A DNA stretch of 64,000 bases from Flavobacterium aquidurense (GCA_900107365.1 FNPS01000003.1:186001-250000), one strand, 5' to 3'. Numbered from the stretch's first letter, positions 38,742-48,379 are shown. Made by a program: numbers and translations. Notes: generated from the sequence alone by a model not told the origin.

Positions 38742-39826
38742 TTTCATTATTTGAAAAATTAAAAGCATCTTATAATGGAAAAAAAGTCTTTTTAACTGGT
38801 CATACTGGTTTTAAAGGCTCTTGGATGTTAAAAACTTTGTCTTTGTTAGGTGCCGAAGTAAAAGGCTATGCTTTAGAACCACAAACTAAAGATGATTTGT
38901 TTGTTCTTATAGAGGGACAGAAAATATGTGATTCTGTAATCGCAGATTTAAGAGATAAAAAACGCTTAGAAAAAGAGATTCTTGATTTTCAACCTGATTT
39001 TGTTTTTCATCTAGCAGCACAGCCATTGGTTCGCTTATCTTATGCTATACCGGCAGAAACTTTTGAAGTAAATGTTATTGGTACTGCTAATGTATTAGAC
39101 GCAGTTCGTTTATTAGCAAAAAAATGTGATGTGGTATTAATTACAACAGATAAAGTATACCACAATAATGAGTGGATTTATCCATACCGTGAAAACGATA
39201 GACTAGGAGGTTATGATCCATACAGTGCAAGTAAAGCATGTGCCGAGCTTGTTATAGATTCCTACAGAAATTCGTTTTTTAATAATAAAACATATAATAT
39301 TCACAAAAAAGGAATTGCTGTTGGAAGAGCAGGAAATGTTATTGGAGGAGGAGATTGGTCAAAGGATCGATTGATTCCGGATATAGCAAAAGCTTTAGCC
39401 TCTGATATAGCAGTTGTAATAAGAAATCCCAAATCAGTTAGACCATGGCAACATGTTTTAGAGCCTATTATGGGTTATTTATTATTAGGTGCTAATCTTG
39501 AAGTAAATTCACTTCAATTCAATCAGTCTTATAATTTTGGGCCACATATATCAGATGCATTGCCAGTTGAAGAAATGCTAAATCTGGCAATTCAAAGTTG
39601 GGGAAAAGGTAAATATAAAGTGGAGTTTGATGAAAATCAACCTCATGAAGCTGGATTGCTAAAATTAGATATTAGTAAAGCTATTACTGAGCTGAATTGG
39701 GAACCAAAATTAGATGCTGAGAAAGCTGTTAGTATGACTATCGATTGGTATAAAGCTTTTTATGATGATAGTAAAAGCATTTCAAGTTTCACAGCGCAAC
39801 AAATCATTTATTTTTTAAATAAATAA
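38735..39826 (+). CDS. rfbG: CDP-glucose 4,6-dehydratase
   Basis: Extended SDR (363 aa from this start) making CDP-4-keto-6-deoxy-D-glucose. It has KKVFLTGHTGFKGSWM near the N terminus, the RfbG-specific VLITTDKVYHNNEW and PYRENDRLGG, and Tyr/Lys in DPYSASKACAEL. The ATG at 38735 lies in ATGGTAG, so it overlaps the rfbF stop; an ATG at 38726 is also possible. Placement between rfbF and the branching cassette fits the CDP-sugar pathway. Confidence 0.95.
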   Translation: MVVSLFEKLKASYNGKKVFLTGHTGFKGSWMLKTLSLLGAEVKGYALEPQTKDDLFVLIEGQKICDSVIADLRDKKRLEKEILDFQPDFVFHLAAQPLVRLSYAIPAETFEVNVIGTANVLDAVRLLAKKCDVVLITTDKVYHNNEWIYPYRENDRLGGYDPYSASKACAELVIDSYRNSFFNNKTYNIHKKGIAVGRAGNVIGGGDWSKDRLIPDIAKALASDIAVVIRNPKSVRPWQHVLEPIMGYLLLGANLEVNSLQFNQSYNFGPHISDALPVEEMLNLAIQSWGKGKYKVEFDENQPHEAGLLKLDISKAITELNWEPKLDAEKAVSMTIDWYKAFYDDSKSISSFTAQQIIYFLNK

Positions 39827-39829
39827 TAA

Positions 39830-40885
39830 ATGCTAGATTATTTTGATGATGATTTGGATTTAGTATTTGAAAATACTAAAAATCTTTGGCTAGATAGTGA
39901 AAATAAAACAATATTCCTTACAGGAGGTACTGGTTTTTTTGGAATTTGGTTATTAATGAGTTTTATCTTTATTAATAGAAAATTAAAATTAAAAGCAAAA
40001 ATAATTGTTCTAACACGTGACGTAAATAAATTTCTAGATAAAAATAAGTGGATTAAAGAGTATAATGAAATTACTTTTTTAGAGGGCGATGTTCTCAATT
40101 TTGATTTTATAGAGGATGATATTGATTATATTATTCATGCAGCTACTGAGGCTAGTGTCAAGCTGAATGATGAACAACCGTTAGTTATGTTTGAAACTGT
40201 TGTAAACGGAACTAAAAGAGTTTTAGAATTTGCAGAGTTAAAGAAAGTAAAGTCATTTTTGCTTACCAGTAGCGGAGCAGTATATGGAAAGCAACCCTCA
40301 GACATTGAGAATATTTCAGAAAATTTTATAGGAGCTCCAATCCCATCAGATGCTGCATCTATGTATGGAGAAGGAAAAAGAATGGCGGAACTCTTATGCG
40401 CTGCTCACTATAAATTATTTGATTTACCGGTTAAAATTGCTAGATGTTATGCTTTTCTGGGGCCGTTTTTAGAATTAAATTCTCATTTTGCAGCTGGCAA
40501 TTTTATTAAAAATTTCCTAAATGAAAATGATATAATTATCGAAGGCGACGGAACACCTTACAGATCCTACATGTATCCTGCCGATTTGGCAGTATGGTTA
40601 TGGACAATATTATTTAAGGGAGAGAATAATAGTCCTTATAATGTTGGATCAGATAGAAGTATTACGATATCAGACCTTGCAACTCTTATTTCAAAGCAAG
40701 ACAGTTTAAATCATATAAAAGTGATTGTAAAAACAAAACCATCCAATAATCCTCCATTAAGATACGTTCCGAACATTGATAAAGCCGTACAAGGTTTAAA
40801 TCTAGGAGTTTATACAAGTTTAGAAACAAGCTTAGCTAAGACAATTTTTTTTAATAAAAATATTTTAAACCTTTCGAATAAATAA
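39830..40885 (+). CDS. Extended SDR (NAD-dependent epimerase/reductase), cassette gene 1
   Basis: Nucleotide-sugar SDR (351 aa). The NAD motif TGGTGFFGIW is near residues 30-40, after an unusual acidic N-terminal 25 residues. It has YIIHAATEAS, LTSSGAVYGKQ and the catalytic Tyr/Lys in SMYGEGKRMAE. It resembles the SDR at 44615 along its whole length, so the two are paralogues flanking three carbon-chain enzymes. By context it could reduce the keto group of the branched CDP-sugar (the YerF role) or epimerise it. Exact reaction not known. Confidence 0.75.
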   Translation: MLDYFDDDLDLVFENTKNLWLDSENKTIFLTGGTGFFGIWLLMSFIFINRKLKLKAKIIVLTRDVNKFLDKNKWIKEYNEITFLEGDVLNFDFIEDDIDYIIHAATEASVKLNDEQPLVMFETVVNGTKRVLEFAELKKVKSFLLTSSGAVYGKQPSDIENISENFIGAPIPSDAASMYGEGKRMAELLCAAHYKLFDLPVKIARCYAFLGPFLELNSHFAAGNFIKNFLNENDIIIEGDGTPYRSYMYPADLAVWLWTILFKGENNSPYNVGSDRSITISDLATLISKQDSLNHIKVIVKTKPSNNPPLRYVPNIDKAVQGLNLGVYTSLETSLAKTIFFNKNILNLSNK

Positions 40886-40889
40886 GATT

Positions 40890-42719
40890 ATGAAAATATC
40901 AGATTTAATAGCCGATTTTTTAATAAAAAAGGAAATAAAGCATGTTTTTGGAATTATAGGGGCTGGAAATGCACATATTTTTGATTCAATTCAGCAAAAA
41001 GGATATACTGAAATCATTTGTGTTCACCATGAACAGGCAGCTTGTATGGCAATGCAAACATATTATAGAACCAACGGAAAAGTCACAGCAGCAATTCTAA
41101 CAACTGGTGCTGGCTCAACAAATGGAATTACTGGAGTGGTAAGTGCATGGGCTGATTCAATACCAGGAATTATTATATCTGGAAATGAGCATTCTAAATT
41201 CGTTGATTTACATAAAGACGTTAGAATGTGGGGTGTACAAGGTTACGATAGTCCTGCGATGGTTGAAAAGGTAACAAAGTATGCAACGAAAGTATCTGAA
41301 GCTAATCTAGTTGTTTATGAGTTAGAGAAAGCATATTCAATTGCAACGCATGGGCGCCCTGGTCCATGTTGGATTGACGTACCTATGAATTTGCAATCAA
41401 GTAATATCGAAGAAAAAGATATCATTCATTTTAAATCATCTGAATTACCAAATTTAAATCTGGATGTTGATAGTAACTTACGACAAAATGTTGATTTAAT
41501 TACAGAATCTATAAAAAAATCTAAACGTCCTTTGTTTTGGTTTGGTAACGGTATTCGATTGGCAAATGCTGAATCATTGTTGGAACCATTGTTAGAAAAA
41601 TATAATATACCAGCTTTAGTAACTTGGGCAGGTATAGACTCAATAGACTCAAATCACCCGTTAGTATATGGCAGAGCTGGTACATACGGACAGAGGAGTG
41701 CTAATTTTATCCTTCAAAATTGTGATTTACTAATTTGCATAGGAACTAGGATGGCAATTTCACAGGTTGGGTATGATATTAATGAGTTGGCTAGAGAGGC
41801 AGAAATAGCTGTTGTAGATATAGACAAGTTTGAATTGGATAAATATAAAGAAAGATATAAATATTCGATAAATGCTGATGCTGGTGTTTTTATTAAAAAA
41901 ATGCTTGATAAAGAACTAATTGATTCGTTAGATTTTTCAAATTGGATTCAAACTTGTAATTATTATAGAGAACAATATCCTTGGTTTAATTCAGATGATC
42001 ATCCTGATAAAGATGGGTTTATCAATTCTTACCAGTTTATGGAAAAATTAAACTCCCATTTAAAGCCAGATCAGCATATCACAACCGATATGGGGACGGC
42101 ACTTCTTAGCGGTCACCAGGTTTTAAGAATAGGGAAAGAACAGAGATTAATGACTTCCACTGGATTAGGCGAAATGGGTTATGGTCTACCGGCAGCAATT
42201 GGAGCCTCTGTCGCAAGAGGAAAAGGAGAGGTATTGTGCCTAAATTGCGATGGTGGAATGATGATGAACTTGCAAGAACTGCAAACCATCGTTCACTATA
42301 AATTACCAATAAAACTCTTTATCTTTAATAATGATGGTTATTTAATGATAAAACATACGCAAAATGCTCTCTTTAATGGAAGAAGAGCAGGTGTAGATAG
42401 TAATTCAGGAGTGACTTGTCCCAATTTTAGTGCATTGGCTACAGCCTTTGGAATACCTTCATTCCAAATTAAAACTTGGGAAGATTTTGAAAATGTAATT
42501 CCTCAGGTACAAGAAATCGACGGTCCTGTAATTTGTGAAGTATTTATGCATCCATATCAATTATTTGTTCCAAAACTAGGATTAGCAATCCAAAGTGATG
42601 GTAGCTTAATATCACCACCTTTGGAGGATTTATCTCCATTTATTTCTCGAGAAGAATTGAGTAAGAATATGTTAAATGGTTTGCATCCTAAATCGTCTAA
42701 TATTGAAGTTAAAAAATAA
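40890..42719 (+). CDS. ThDP-dependent acetolactate-synthase-like lyase, cassette gene 2
   Basis: Thiamine-diphosphate enzyme (609 aa). The Pyr domain has the catalytic Glu48 in CVHHEQAACMAM, the middle domain starts near residue 205, and the PP domain carries the ThDP/Mg motif around Asp454 (NCDGGMMMN) with FNNDGYLMIKHTQ. Such enzymes decarboxylate 2-oxoacids and pass the acyl anion on; YerE does this onto CDP-3,6-dideoxy-4-ketoglucose in yersiniose synthesis. Its place after rfbG and before an aldolase pair suggests the donor is a 4-hydroxy-2-oxoacid. An ordinary acetolactate synthase is unlikely in this setting. Confidence 0.85.
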   Translation: MKISDLIADFLIKKEIKHVFGIIGAGNAHIFDSIQQKGYTEIICVHHEQAACMAMQTYYRTNGKVTAAILTTGAGSTNGITGVVSAWADSIPGIIISGNEHSKFVDLHKDVRMWGVQGYDSPAMVEKVTKYATKVSEANLVVYELEKAYSIATHGRPGPCWIDVPMNLQSSNIEEKDIIHFKSSELPNLNLDVDSNLRQNVDLITESIKKSKRPLFWFGNGIRLANAESLLEPLLEKYNIPALVTWAGIDSIDSNHPLVYGRAGTYGQRSANFILQNCDLLICIGTRMAISQVGYDINELAREAEIAVVDIDKFELDKYKERYKYSINADAGVFIKKMLDKELIDSLDFSNWIQTCNYYREQYPWFNSDDHPDKDGFINSYQFMEKLNSHLKPDQHITTDMGTALLSGHQVLRIGKEQRLMTSTGLGEMGYGLPAAIGASVARGKGEVLCLNCDGGMMMNLQELQTIVHYKLPIKLFIFNNDGYLMIKHTQNALFNGRRAGVDSNSGVTCPNFSALATAFGIPSFQIKTWEDFENVIPQVQEIDGPVICEVFMHPYQLFVPKLGLAIQSDGSLISPPLEDLSPFISREELSKNMLNGLHPKSSNIEVKK

Positions 42720-42722
42720 CAA

Positions 42723-43598
42723 ATGAAAAAATTAAGAGTAGCAATATTAGGAAGTGGAAATATAGGTACTGATTTATTAATTAAAATTCAGCGCTCTGAA
42801 TTTTTAGAATGTGTTTTATTTATTGGTAGAAATTTATCATCACCAGGGATGGCTAGGGCCATAGCAATGGGAGTAAAAGTTTCGGATGAAAGTATAAACG
42901 CAATTGTTAAAAATTCAGATTTAGTTGATTTAGTTTTTGATGCAACCTCTGCTAAAGATGCTAAAATGCATTGGGATATTTTAGATAAATTAGGCAAAAT
43001 TGTTGTTGATATGACTCCTGCAAAACTGGGAGTGTTTTGTATACCAGCTGTAAATTTACATGAAGTTATTGAACACAGAAATGTAAATATGATAACTTGT
43101 GGCGGTCAGGCTTCAATTCCCATTGCCCACGTAATAGGTAAGACACAGGAGAACGTCGAATATATTGAAGTAGTTTCTAGTATTGCTTCAAGAAGTGCCG
43201 GTCCAGCAACTAGATTAAATTTAGACGAATATGTTGATACAACTGAAAATGGTATAAAACATTTTTCTAATGTCCCTAGAACAAAAGCAATTTTAAATTT
43301 GAATCCTGCAGATCCCTGTATTGATATGCAAACTACTATCTTTGCGCAAGTTGAAAATCCAAATATGGAGTATTTGCAAAAAGAGATTGATATAATGATA
43401 GAAAAAATACAGGCTTATGTACCAGGATATAGTTTATTGGTTCCTCCTGTTTTTGAAAATGGAAGAATAGTAATTATGGTCAAAGCGCAAGGACTGGGAG
43501 ATTATTTGCCTAAGTATGCTGGTAATTTAGATATTATCAATTGCGCAGCGATTGCTGTTGCTGAACAGTATTCTAGAAGTTTTAATAATATCAAATAA
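42723..43598 (+). CDS. Acylating acetaldehyde dehydrogenase, cassette gene 3
   Basis: MhpF/DmpF-type enzyme (291 aa, slightly shorter than the usual 305-316) that interconverts acetyl-CoA and acetaldehyde. The NAD motif ILGSGNIGTDL is at residues 8-18, the catalytic Cys126 is in TCGGQASIPI, and SSIASRSAGPATRLNLDE follows, as in DmpF. It is directly followed by its usual partner aldolase. In degradation pathways the pair consumes 4-hydroxy-2-oxovalerate; here it may run in reverse to make acetaldehyde. No aromatic-degradation genes are present. Confidence 0.9.
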   Translation: MKKLRVAILGSGNIGTDLLIKIQRSEFLECVLFIGRNLSSPGMARAIAMGVKVSDESINAIVKNSDLVDLVFDATSAKDAKMHWDILDKLGKIVVDMTPAKLGVFCIPAVNLHEVIEHRNVNMITCGGQASIPIAHVIGKTQENVEYIEVVSSIASRSAGPATRLNLDEYVDTTENGIKHFSNVPRTKAILNLNPADPCIDMQTTIFAQVENPNMEYLQKEIDIMIEKIQAYVPGYSLLVPPVFENGRIVIMVKAQGLGDYLPKYAGNLDIINCAAIAVAEQYSRSFNNIK

Positions 43599-43604
43599 AT
43601 TTTC

Positions 43605-44615
43605 ATGATTAAACAAATATTAATTAGCGACCCTACATTACGAGATGGAAATCATGCCTGCGCTCATCAATTAAGTGCTGAACAAATTGCAATTTATTCT
43701 GAAGCTGCTGATAAAGCGGGAGTGCCTATTGTAGAAGTAGGTCACGGTAATGGACTGGGGGCGTCTTCGTTACAAGTAGGATTAAGTAAAGAAGATGATA
43801 AAACTATTTTAGAGACAGCTAGAAAACATCTTAATAAAAGTAAATTAGGAATACATGTTATACCTGGTTTTGCCACTATAAAACGAGATTTAGTTAACGC
43901 TATAGATATTGGCGTTGAGGTTATTAGAGTAGCATCCCATTGTACCGAAGCTGATATTACACAACGTCACCTTGGTTATGTAAGAGAAAGAGGAAAGGAA
44001 GCATATGGGGTCTTAATGATGAGCCATATGGCTTCAGCATCTGTTTTGGTTGAAGAAGCTCAGAAAATGGAATTATATGGAGCAGAAGGAATTATAATTA
44101 TGGATTCAGCTGGTGCTTATTTGCCATCGGATGTCCAAGAAAAGATTTCAGCATTAGTTAATGGATTAAAAGTACCGGTAGGTTTTCATGCACATAATAA
44201 TCTTGGAATGGCGGTAGCAAATTCTATTACAGCTATTGAGTCGGGAGCAAAAATTCTCGATGGAACTGCGAGAGGTTTTGGTGCTGGTGCTGGAAACGCA
44301 CAATTAGAAGTTTTGGTAGCTGTTTTAGAAAAAATGGGATATGTAACCGGAATAGATTTGTACAAAATTCTTGACGCATCTGATATAGCGGAGAAAAAAA
44401 TAATGAGCACTGTTCCAACTATTAAATCAGACAGTATTGTTAGTGGTTTGTCAGGAGTTTTTTCAGGTTTTGCAAAGCATGTTACCAGGATTTCAAATGA
44501 ATATGAAGTGGATCCGAGAGATGTATACCGTGAATTAGGAAAAAGAAAAATTGTTGGAGGTCAGGAAGATATTATTATTGAAGTCGTGATGGATTTAATT
44601 AGAAATCGAAAATAA
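43605..44615 (+). CDS. 4-hydroxy-2-oxovalerate aldolase, cassette gene 4
   Basis: Class II pyruvate aldolase (336 aa) of the DmpG/MhpE type, with a TIM barrel and C-terminal communication domain. Active-site residues are Arg13, Asp14 and His17 in DPTLRDGNHA and metal ligands His195/His197 in GFHAHNNLGMA; GARGFGAGAGN-like residues close the barrel. It forms or cleaves 4-hydroxy-2-oxopentanoate from acetaldehyde and pyruvate, normally channelled with the dehydrogenase encoded 6 bp upstream. The next gene overlaps by one base. Confidence 0.92.
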   Translation: MIKQILISDPTLRDGNHACAHQLSAEQIAIYSEAADKAGVPIVEVGHGNGLGASSLQVGLSKEDDKTILETARKHLNKSKLGIHVIPGFATIKRDLVNAIDIGVEVIRVASHCTEADITQRHLGYVRERGKEAYGVLMMSHMASASVLVEEAQKMELYGAEGIIIMDSAGAYLPSDVQEKISALVNGLKVPVGFHAHNNLGMAVANSITAIESGAKILDGTARGFGAGAGNAQLEVLVAVLEKMGYVTGIDLYKILDASDIAEKKIMSTVPTIKSDSIVSGLSGVFSGFAKHVTRISNEYEVDPRDVYRELGKRKIVGGQEDIIIEVVMDLIRNRK

Positions 44616-45667
44616 TGAGTTTAGCTAAAAATAAAATTGTATTTGAGGATTGTAAAGCTTCATGTGTAGAAATTGAGAGTTTTTCAATTTTAGATAATCA
44701 ATCAATCCTAGTCACAGGCGGAACAGGTTTTGTTGGTAAATGGATTGCTGAAATGGTATCTTATATAAATTTTACCAGCAACTTAAACATTAAATTATAT
44801 TTGTTGGGTAGAGATATAGTTAAGTTTAAAGATGAAGTTCCTCATTTAGCAGAAAAAAGCTTTATAAATTTCATAGAGCAAGATGTTAGGTATTTGCATG
44901 ACTTACCTAGTGACCTAAATTATATTATTCATGCAGCAGGTTCTCCAGATAATAGAGAGCACGTGTCTGATCCATTAAAAACAATTGAAACATTTTATAA
45001 AGGAACTCAATCTTTATTAGATGCCGCATCTAGAATTCAGGATTTAAAAAAAATAGTGCACTTAAGTTCACACCAAGTGTATGGTAAAAATGAAACAGAA
45101 CAATTAATAAGCGAAAATTCTTTTGGACCTTTTGAAGCACTTAATATTGCTAATTGTTATGCTGAATCTAAGAGAATAGCTGAAACTTTATGTTCTTATT
45201 ACAAAAATAATTTAAGATTGCCTATTATAATCTTGAGACCATTTGCCTTCATAGGTCCATATCAAGACATAGAAAAACCATGGGCAATTAATAGCTTTAT
45301 TAGAGATGCAATTTTAGGTGGACCAATCAGAATTTTAGGAAATGGTCTAACCGAAAGGAGTTATTTATACGCAAGTGACATGGCATATTGCATTTTAAAA
45401 TCATTAATTGATGGTAAAATTGGTGAAATATATAATTTAGGCAGTAGTACCCCAATATCTTTAAATGAATTGGCAATCAAGATACAAAATCAATCTGGAT
45501 CTAAAATGGAAATTTTAACAAGATCATCTAAGGATTATTTAAGTGTTTCAAAACTAGTGCCTAATACTGATAAAATTAAAAAGGAATTAAATTTTAAAGA
45601 AGTATTTACAATTGACGAAGCAATCAATAGAACAATTTTGTGGAATCAGTTAAAAAGGAATAATTAA
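44615..45667 (+). CDS. Extended SDR (NAD-dependent epimerase/reductase), cassette gene 5
   Basis: Nucleotide-sugar SDR (350 aa), paralogue of the one at 39830. It has LVTGGTGFVGKWIAE near residues 31-45, YIIHAAGSPDN, LSSHQVYGKNE and catalytic Tyr/Lys in CYAESKRIAE. Shared pattern: an extra N-terminal stretch of about 28 residues before the NAD motif, then near-identical motif spacing. Its ATG overlaps the aldolase stop (TAATG), so it is translationally coupled. Likely a reductase or epimerase in the same sugar pathway. Confidence 0.75.
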   Translation: MSLAKNKIVFEDCKASCVEIESFSILDNQSILVTGGTGFVGKWIAEMVSYINFTSNLNIKLYLLGRDIVKFKDEVPHLAEKSFINFIEQDVRYLHDLPSDLNYIIHAAGSPDNREHVSDPLKTIETFYKGTQSLLDAASRIQDLKKIVHLSSHQVYGKNETEQLISENSFGPFEALNIANCYAESKRIAETLCSYYKNNLRLPIIILRPFAFIGPYQDIEKPWAINSFIRDAILGGPIRILGNGLTERSYLYASDMAYCILKSLIDGKIGEIYNLGSSTPISLNELAIKIQNQSGSKMEILTRSSKDYLSVSKLVPNTDKIKKELNFKEVFTIDEAINRTILWNQLKRNN

Positions 45668-45707
45668 ACTAAAAGATAAAAATTAAAAGATTTAATCAAT
45701 CATTGAT

Positions 45708-47012
45708 ATGTTACAAAATTTAAAAGAAGATTCTCTATTAAATAGTTTAAGAGAAATTGCAAAAAAGAAATCAACTCAAATTATTGTTGCTGGAGAAAAC
45801 TATATACCAGTTACGGGAAAAGTATTAGATGAAGAGGATATTTTAATGGGAGTTGATGCTGCCTTAGACGGATGGTTAACAGCAGGACGCTTCGCAAATA
45901 AGTTTGAAGCAGATTTCGCTGCATATTTTGGTGCACACAGATCTCTTTTAGTAAATTCAGGATCCTCTGCTAACCTTGTAGCATTTTATGCTTTAACTTC
46001 TCCGAAATTGGGAGAAAGAGCTATAAAACAGGGAGACGAAGTTATTACCGTAGCTGCAGGTTTTCCAACAACAATAAATCCAATAATTCAATTTGGAGCT
46101 ATTCCGGTTTTTATAGATGTGGATATTGCTACACATAATGTGAAAGCAGATATGATTGAGGCAGCAGTAAGTCCTAAAACAAAAGCAATTATGATTGCAC
46201 ATTCACTAGGAAATCCTTTTGACTTGGATGAAGTAATGCGTGTTGCTAAAAAATATAATCTTTGGGTAGTTGAGGATGATTGTGATTCATTAGGAGCTAC
46301 ATATAATGGAAAAAAAACGGGAACCTTTGGTGATATTTCTACTTTTTCATTTTATCCGGCACACCATATAACAATGGGAGAAGGTGGAGCAGTTTTAATT
46401 AATAATCCTGTTTTGTCAAAATTAGCGGAAAGTTTCCGTGATTGGGGACGTGATTGTTACTGTGAACCCGGAAAAGATGATACCTGCGGATGTCGTTTTG
46501 GACAGCAACTTGGAACATTGCCATATGGTTATGATCATAAGTATACATATTCTCACATTGGTTTCAACTTGAAAGTTACAGATATGCAGGCAGCTTTTGG
46601 TGTTTCGCAGATAAAAAAGATCGATCAATTCGTACAGCGTCGTAAAGAAAATTATGCTGCTTTATATGAGAGAATGAAAGAATTTGAAGAAGTTTTTATA
46701 TTACCTGAAGCAACTCCAAATTCAGAGCCATCTTGGTTTGGGTTTTTATTAACACTTAGGGAGGGTGATGCAAATGATCGCCATATGTTAGTACAACATC
46801 TGGAAAAGAATAAAATTGGTACTCGTTTATTATTTGGCGGAAATTTATTAAGGCAACCTGCTTATGCAAATATTGAACATAGAGTAGTTGGTTCATTAGA
46901 AAATACTGATATTATTATGAATCAATCATTTTGGCTAGGAGTCTGGCCAGGATTAAATGAATCACATTATGATTATATTGCTCAGGTAATACGTGAATAT
47001 TTAAATTCATAA
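45708..47012 (+). CDS. rfbH: CDP-4-keto-6-deoxy-D-glucose 3-dehydrase (E1)
   Basis: B6- and [2Fe-2S]-dependent dehydrase (434 aa) that removes the C3 hydroxyl, giving CDP-3,6-dideoxy-4-ketohexose. The usual aminotransferase lysine is replaced by histidine (His220 in [12 protein letters not shown]), the hallmark of E1. Iron-sulfur ligands are in [14 protein letters not shown] (Cys250, 252, 260). It needs a flavin-iron-sulfur reductase, probably the gene at 36911. It lies 8 kb from that reductase, separated by the cassette at 39830-45667. Confidence 0.96.
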   Translation: MLQNLKEDSLLNSLREIAKKKSTQIIVAGENYIPVTGKVLDEEDILMGVDAALDGWLTAGRFANKFEADFAAYFGAHRSLLVNSGSSANLVAFYALTSPKLGERAIKQGDEVITVAAGFPTTINPIIQFGAIPVFIDVDIATHNVKADMIEAAVSPKTKAIMIAHSLGNPFDLDEVMRVAKKYNLWVVEDDCDSLGATYNGKKTGTFGDISTFSFYPAHHITMGEGGAVLINNPVLSKLAESFRDWGRDCYCEPGKDDTCGCRFGQQLGTLPYGYDHKYTYSHIGFNLKVTDMQAAFGVSQIKKIDQFVQRRKENYAALYERMKEFEEVFILPEATPNSEPSWFGFLLTLREGDANDRHMLVQHLEKNKIGTRLLFGGNLLRQPAYANIEHRVVGSLENTDIIMNQSFWLGVWPGLNESHYDYIAQVIREYLNS

Positions 47013-48379
47013 TGCTTAAATTAATAAAAAAGAGCTCCTCTAAAATTGGAATTGATGGAGCTATAGCTTATACTGTTTTGTCAAGGATTATTCAAGCTGG
47101 TGGCGGAGTGATTACATTATTATTCGTGGCAAGGTGTTTGACTAAAGTTGAACAAGGCTATTATTACACATTTGGTAGTATATTGGCCATACAAATCTTT
47201 TTCGAATTAGGGTTATCAGGAATAATTACTCAGTTTGTAGCTCATGAAAATGCTAATCTAACTTGGAACGATCAAACCAGTTTTGTAGGTTCATCAGAAT
47301 CGAGTTCAAGGTTGGCTTCTTTGTTGCGATTTACTGTAAAATGGTTTGCTGTTCTTTCTGTATTATTAATTTTCGGTCTTTTAATTGCCGGTTATGTGTT
47401 TTTTAATAAATATGGTAAAGAAAATGTTGCTGTAAACTGGCAAATTCCTTGGATTATCCTCTCGTTAACAACTTCATTGTCACTAATGATTTCGCCTATC
47501 TTAGCCTTTTTTGAAGGTTTAGACCGAGTAAAAGAAGTAGCCAAAATTCGATTAGTACAACAAGTTATGCAACTGGTTTTAGTGTTGTTGATGTTTTTTT
47601 TAGGGTTTAAACTTTTCTCTGTTCCAGTAGCTGCAATAATATCTTTTTTAGTGTTTCCAATTTGGATTTTCTTTGGAAACAAAAAAAAGATATTAATTTT
47701 TATTTGGAATAAACTTGATAAATGGGGCGTAAACTACCGATTGGAAATATTTCCCTATCAATGGAAAATAGCGTTGAGTTGGATAAGTGGCTATTTTATA
47801 TTTCAACTTTTCAATCCCGTTCTATTTGCTACTGAAGGAGCAATTGTAGCCGGACAAATGGGAATGACTTTGGCAGTTTTGAATGCGATATTTTCTTTAG
47901 CGTTTAGCTGGATGTCAACTAAAGTGCCTGTTTTTTCTGGGTTAATTGCGCAAAAAGAATATGACAAATTAGACAATTTGTTTAATACAACTCTTATACA
48001 GTCAACTCTTTTAAACTTGCTTGCACTCACTACCCTTTTTGGAATTGTTTTTATATTGCGTCATTTTGAAGTAAAAATAGGAGGTAAGAATTTTGCAGAT
48101 AGATTTCTTCCCAATTTACCTATGCTTTTTATGATGATTCCAATTTTACTAAACCATGTTGTTGCAAGTTGGGCAACGTATATGCGTTGCCATAAAAAAG
48201 AACCTATGTTAATTCCTAGTGTCGTAATAGGAATACTTTGTAGCGTTTCAACTCTTACTCTTGGGAACTATTTTGGAGTACTTGGTCTCACATTAGGTTA
48301 TATGATTTTGACTGTAATAGGTTTTATATGGACCTATTTTATTTTTAGAACGAAGAAAAAAGAATGGCATAATGGATAG
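47012..48379 (+). CDS. wzx: Wzx-type polysaccharide flippase
   Basis: MOP-superfamily membrane protein (455 aa) with about 12 hydrophobic segments, expected to flip undecaprenyl-linked repeat units across the inner membrane. The N-terminal part has the family-like GGGVITLLFVARCLTKVEQGYYYTF. It overlaps rfbH by one base and the next glycosyltransferase by eight. Assigned from topology and neighbours; paired with Wzy at 53718. Confidence 0.85.
   Translation: MLKLIKKSSSKIGIDGAIAYTVLSRIIQAGGGVITLLFVARCLTKVEQGYYYTFGSILAIQIFFELGLSGIITQFVAHENANLTWNDQTSFVGSSESSSRLASLLRFTVKWFAVLSVLLIFGLLIAGYVFFNKYGKENVAVNWQIPWIILSLTTSLSLMISPILAFFEGLDRVKEVAKIRLVQQVMQLVLVLLMFFLGFKLFSVPVAAIISFLVFPIWIFFGNKKKILIFIWNKLDKWGVNYRLEIFPYQWKIALSWISGYFIFQLFNPVLFATEGAIVAGQMGMTLAVLNAIFSLAFSWMSTKVPVFSGLIAQKEYDKLDNLFNTTLIQSTLLNLLALTTLFGIVFILRHFEVKIGGKNFADRFLPNLPMLFMMIPILLNHVVASWATYMRCHKKEPMLIPSVVIGILCSVSTLTLGNYFGVLGLTLGYMILTVIGFIWTYFIFRTKKKEWHNG

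Noticed and set aside
40890-42719. Housekeeping acetolactate synthase (ilvB)
   Set aside because: No ilvN, ilvC or ilvD nearby, and it is embedded in a tight polysaccharide operon between sugar enzymes.
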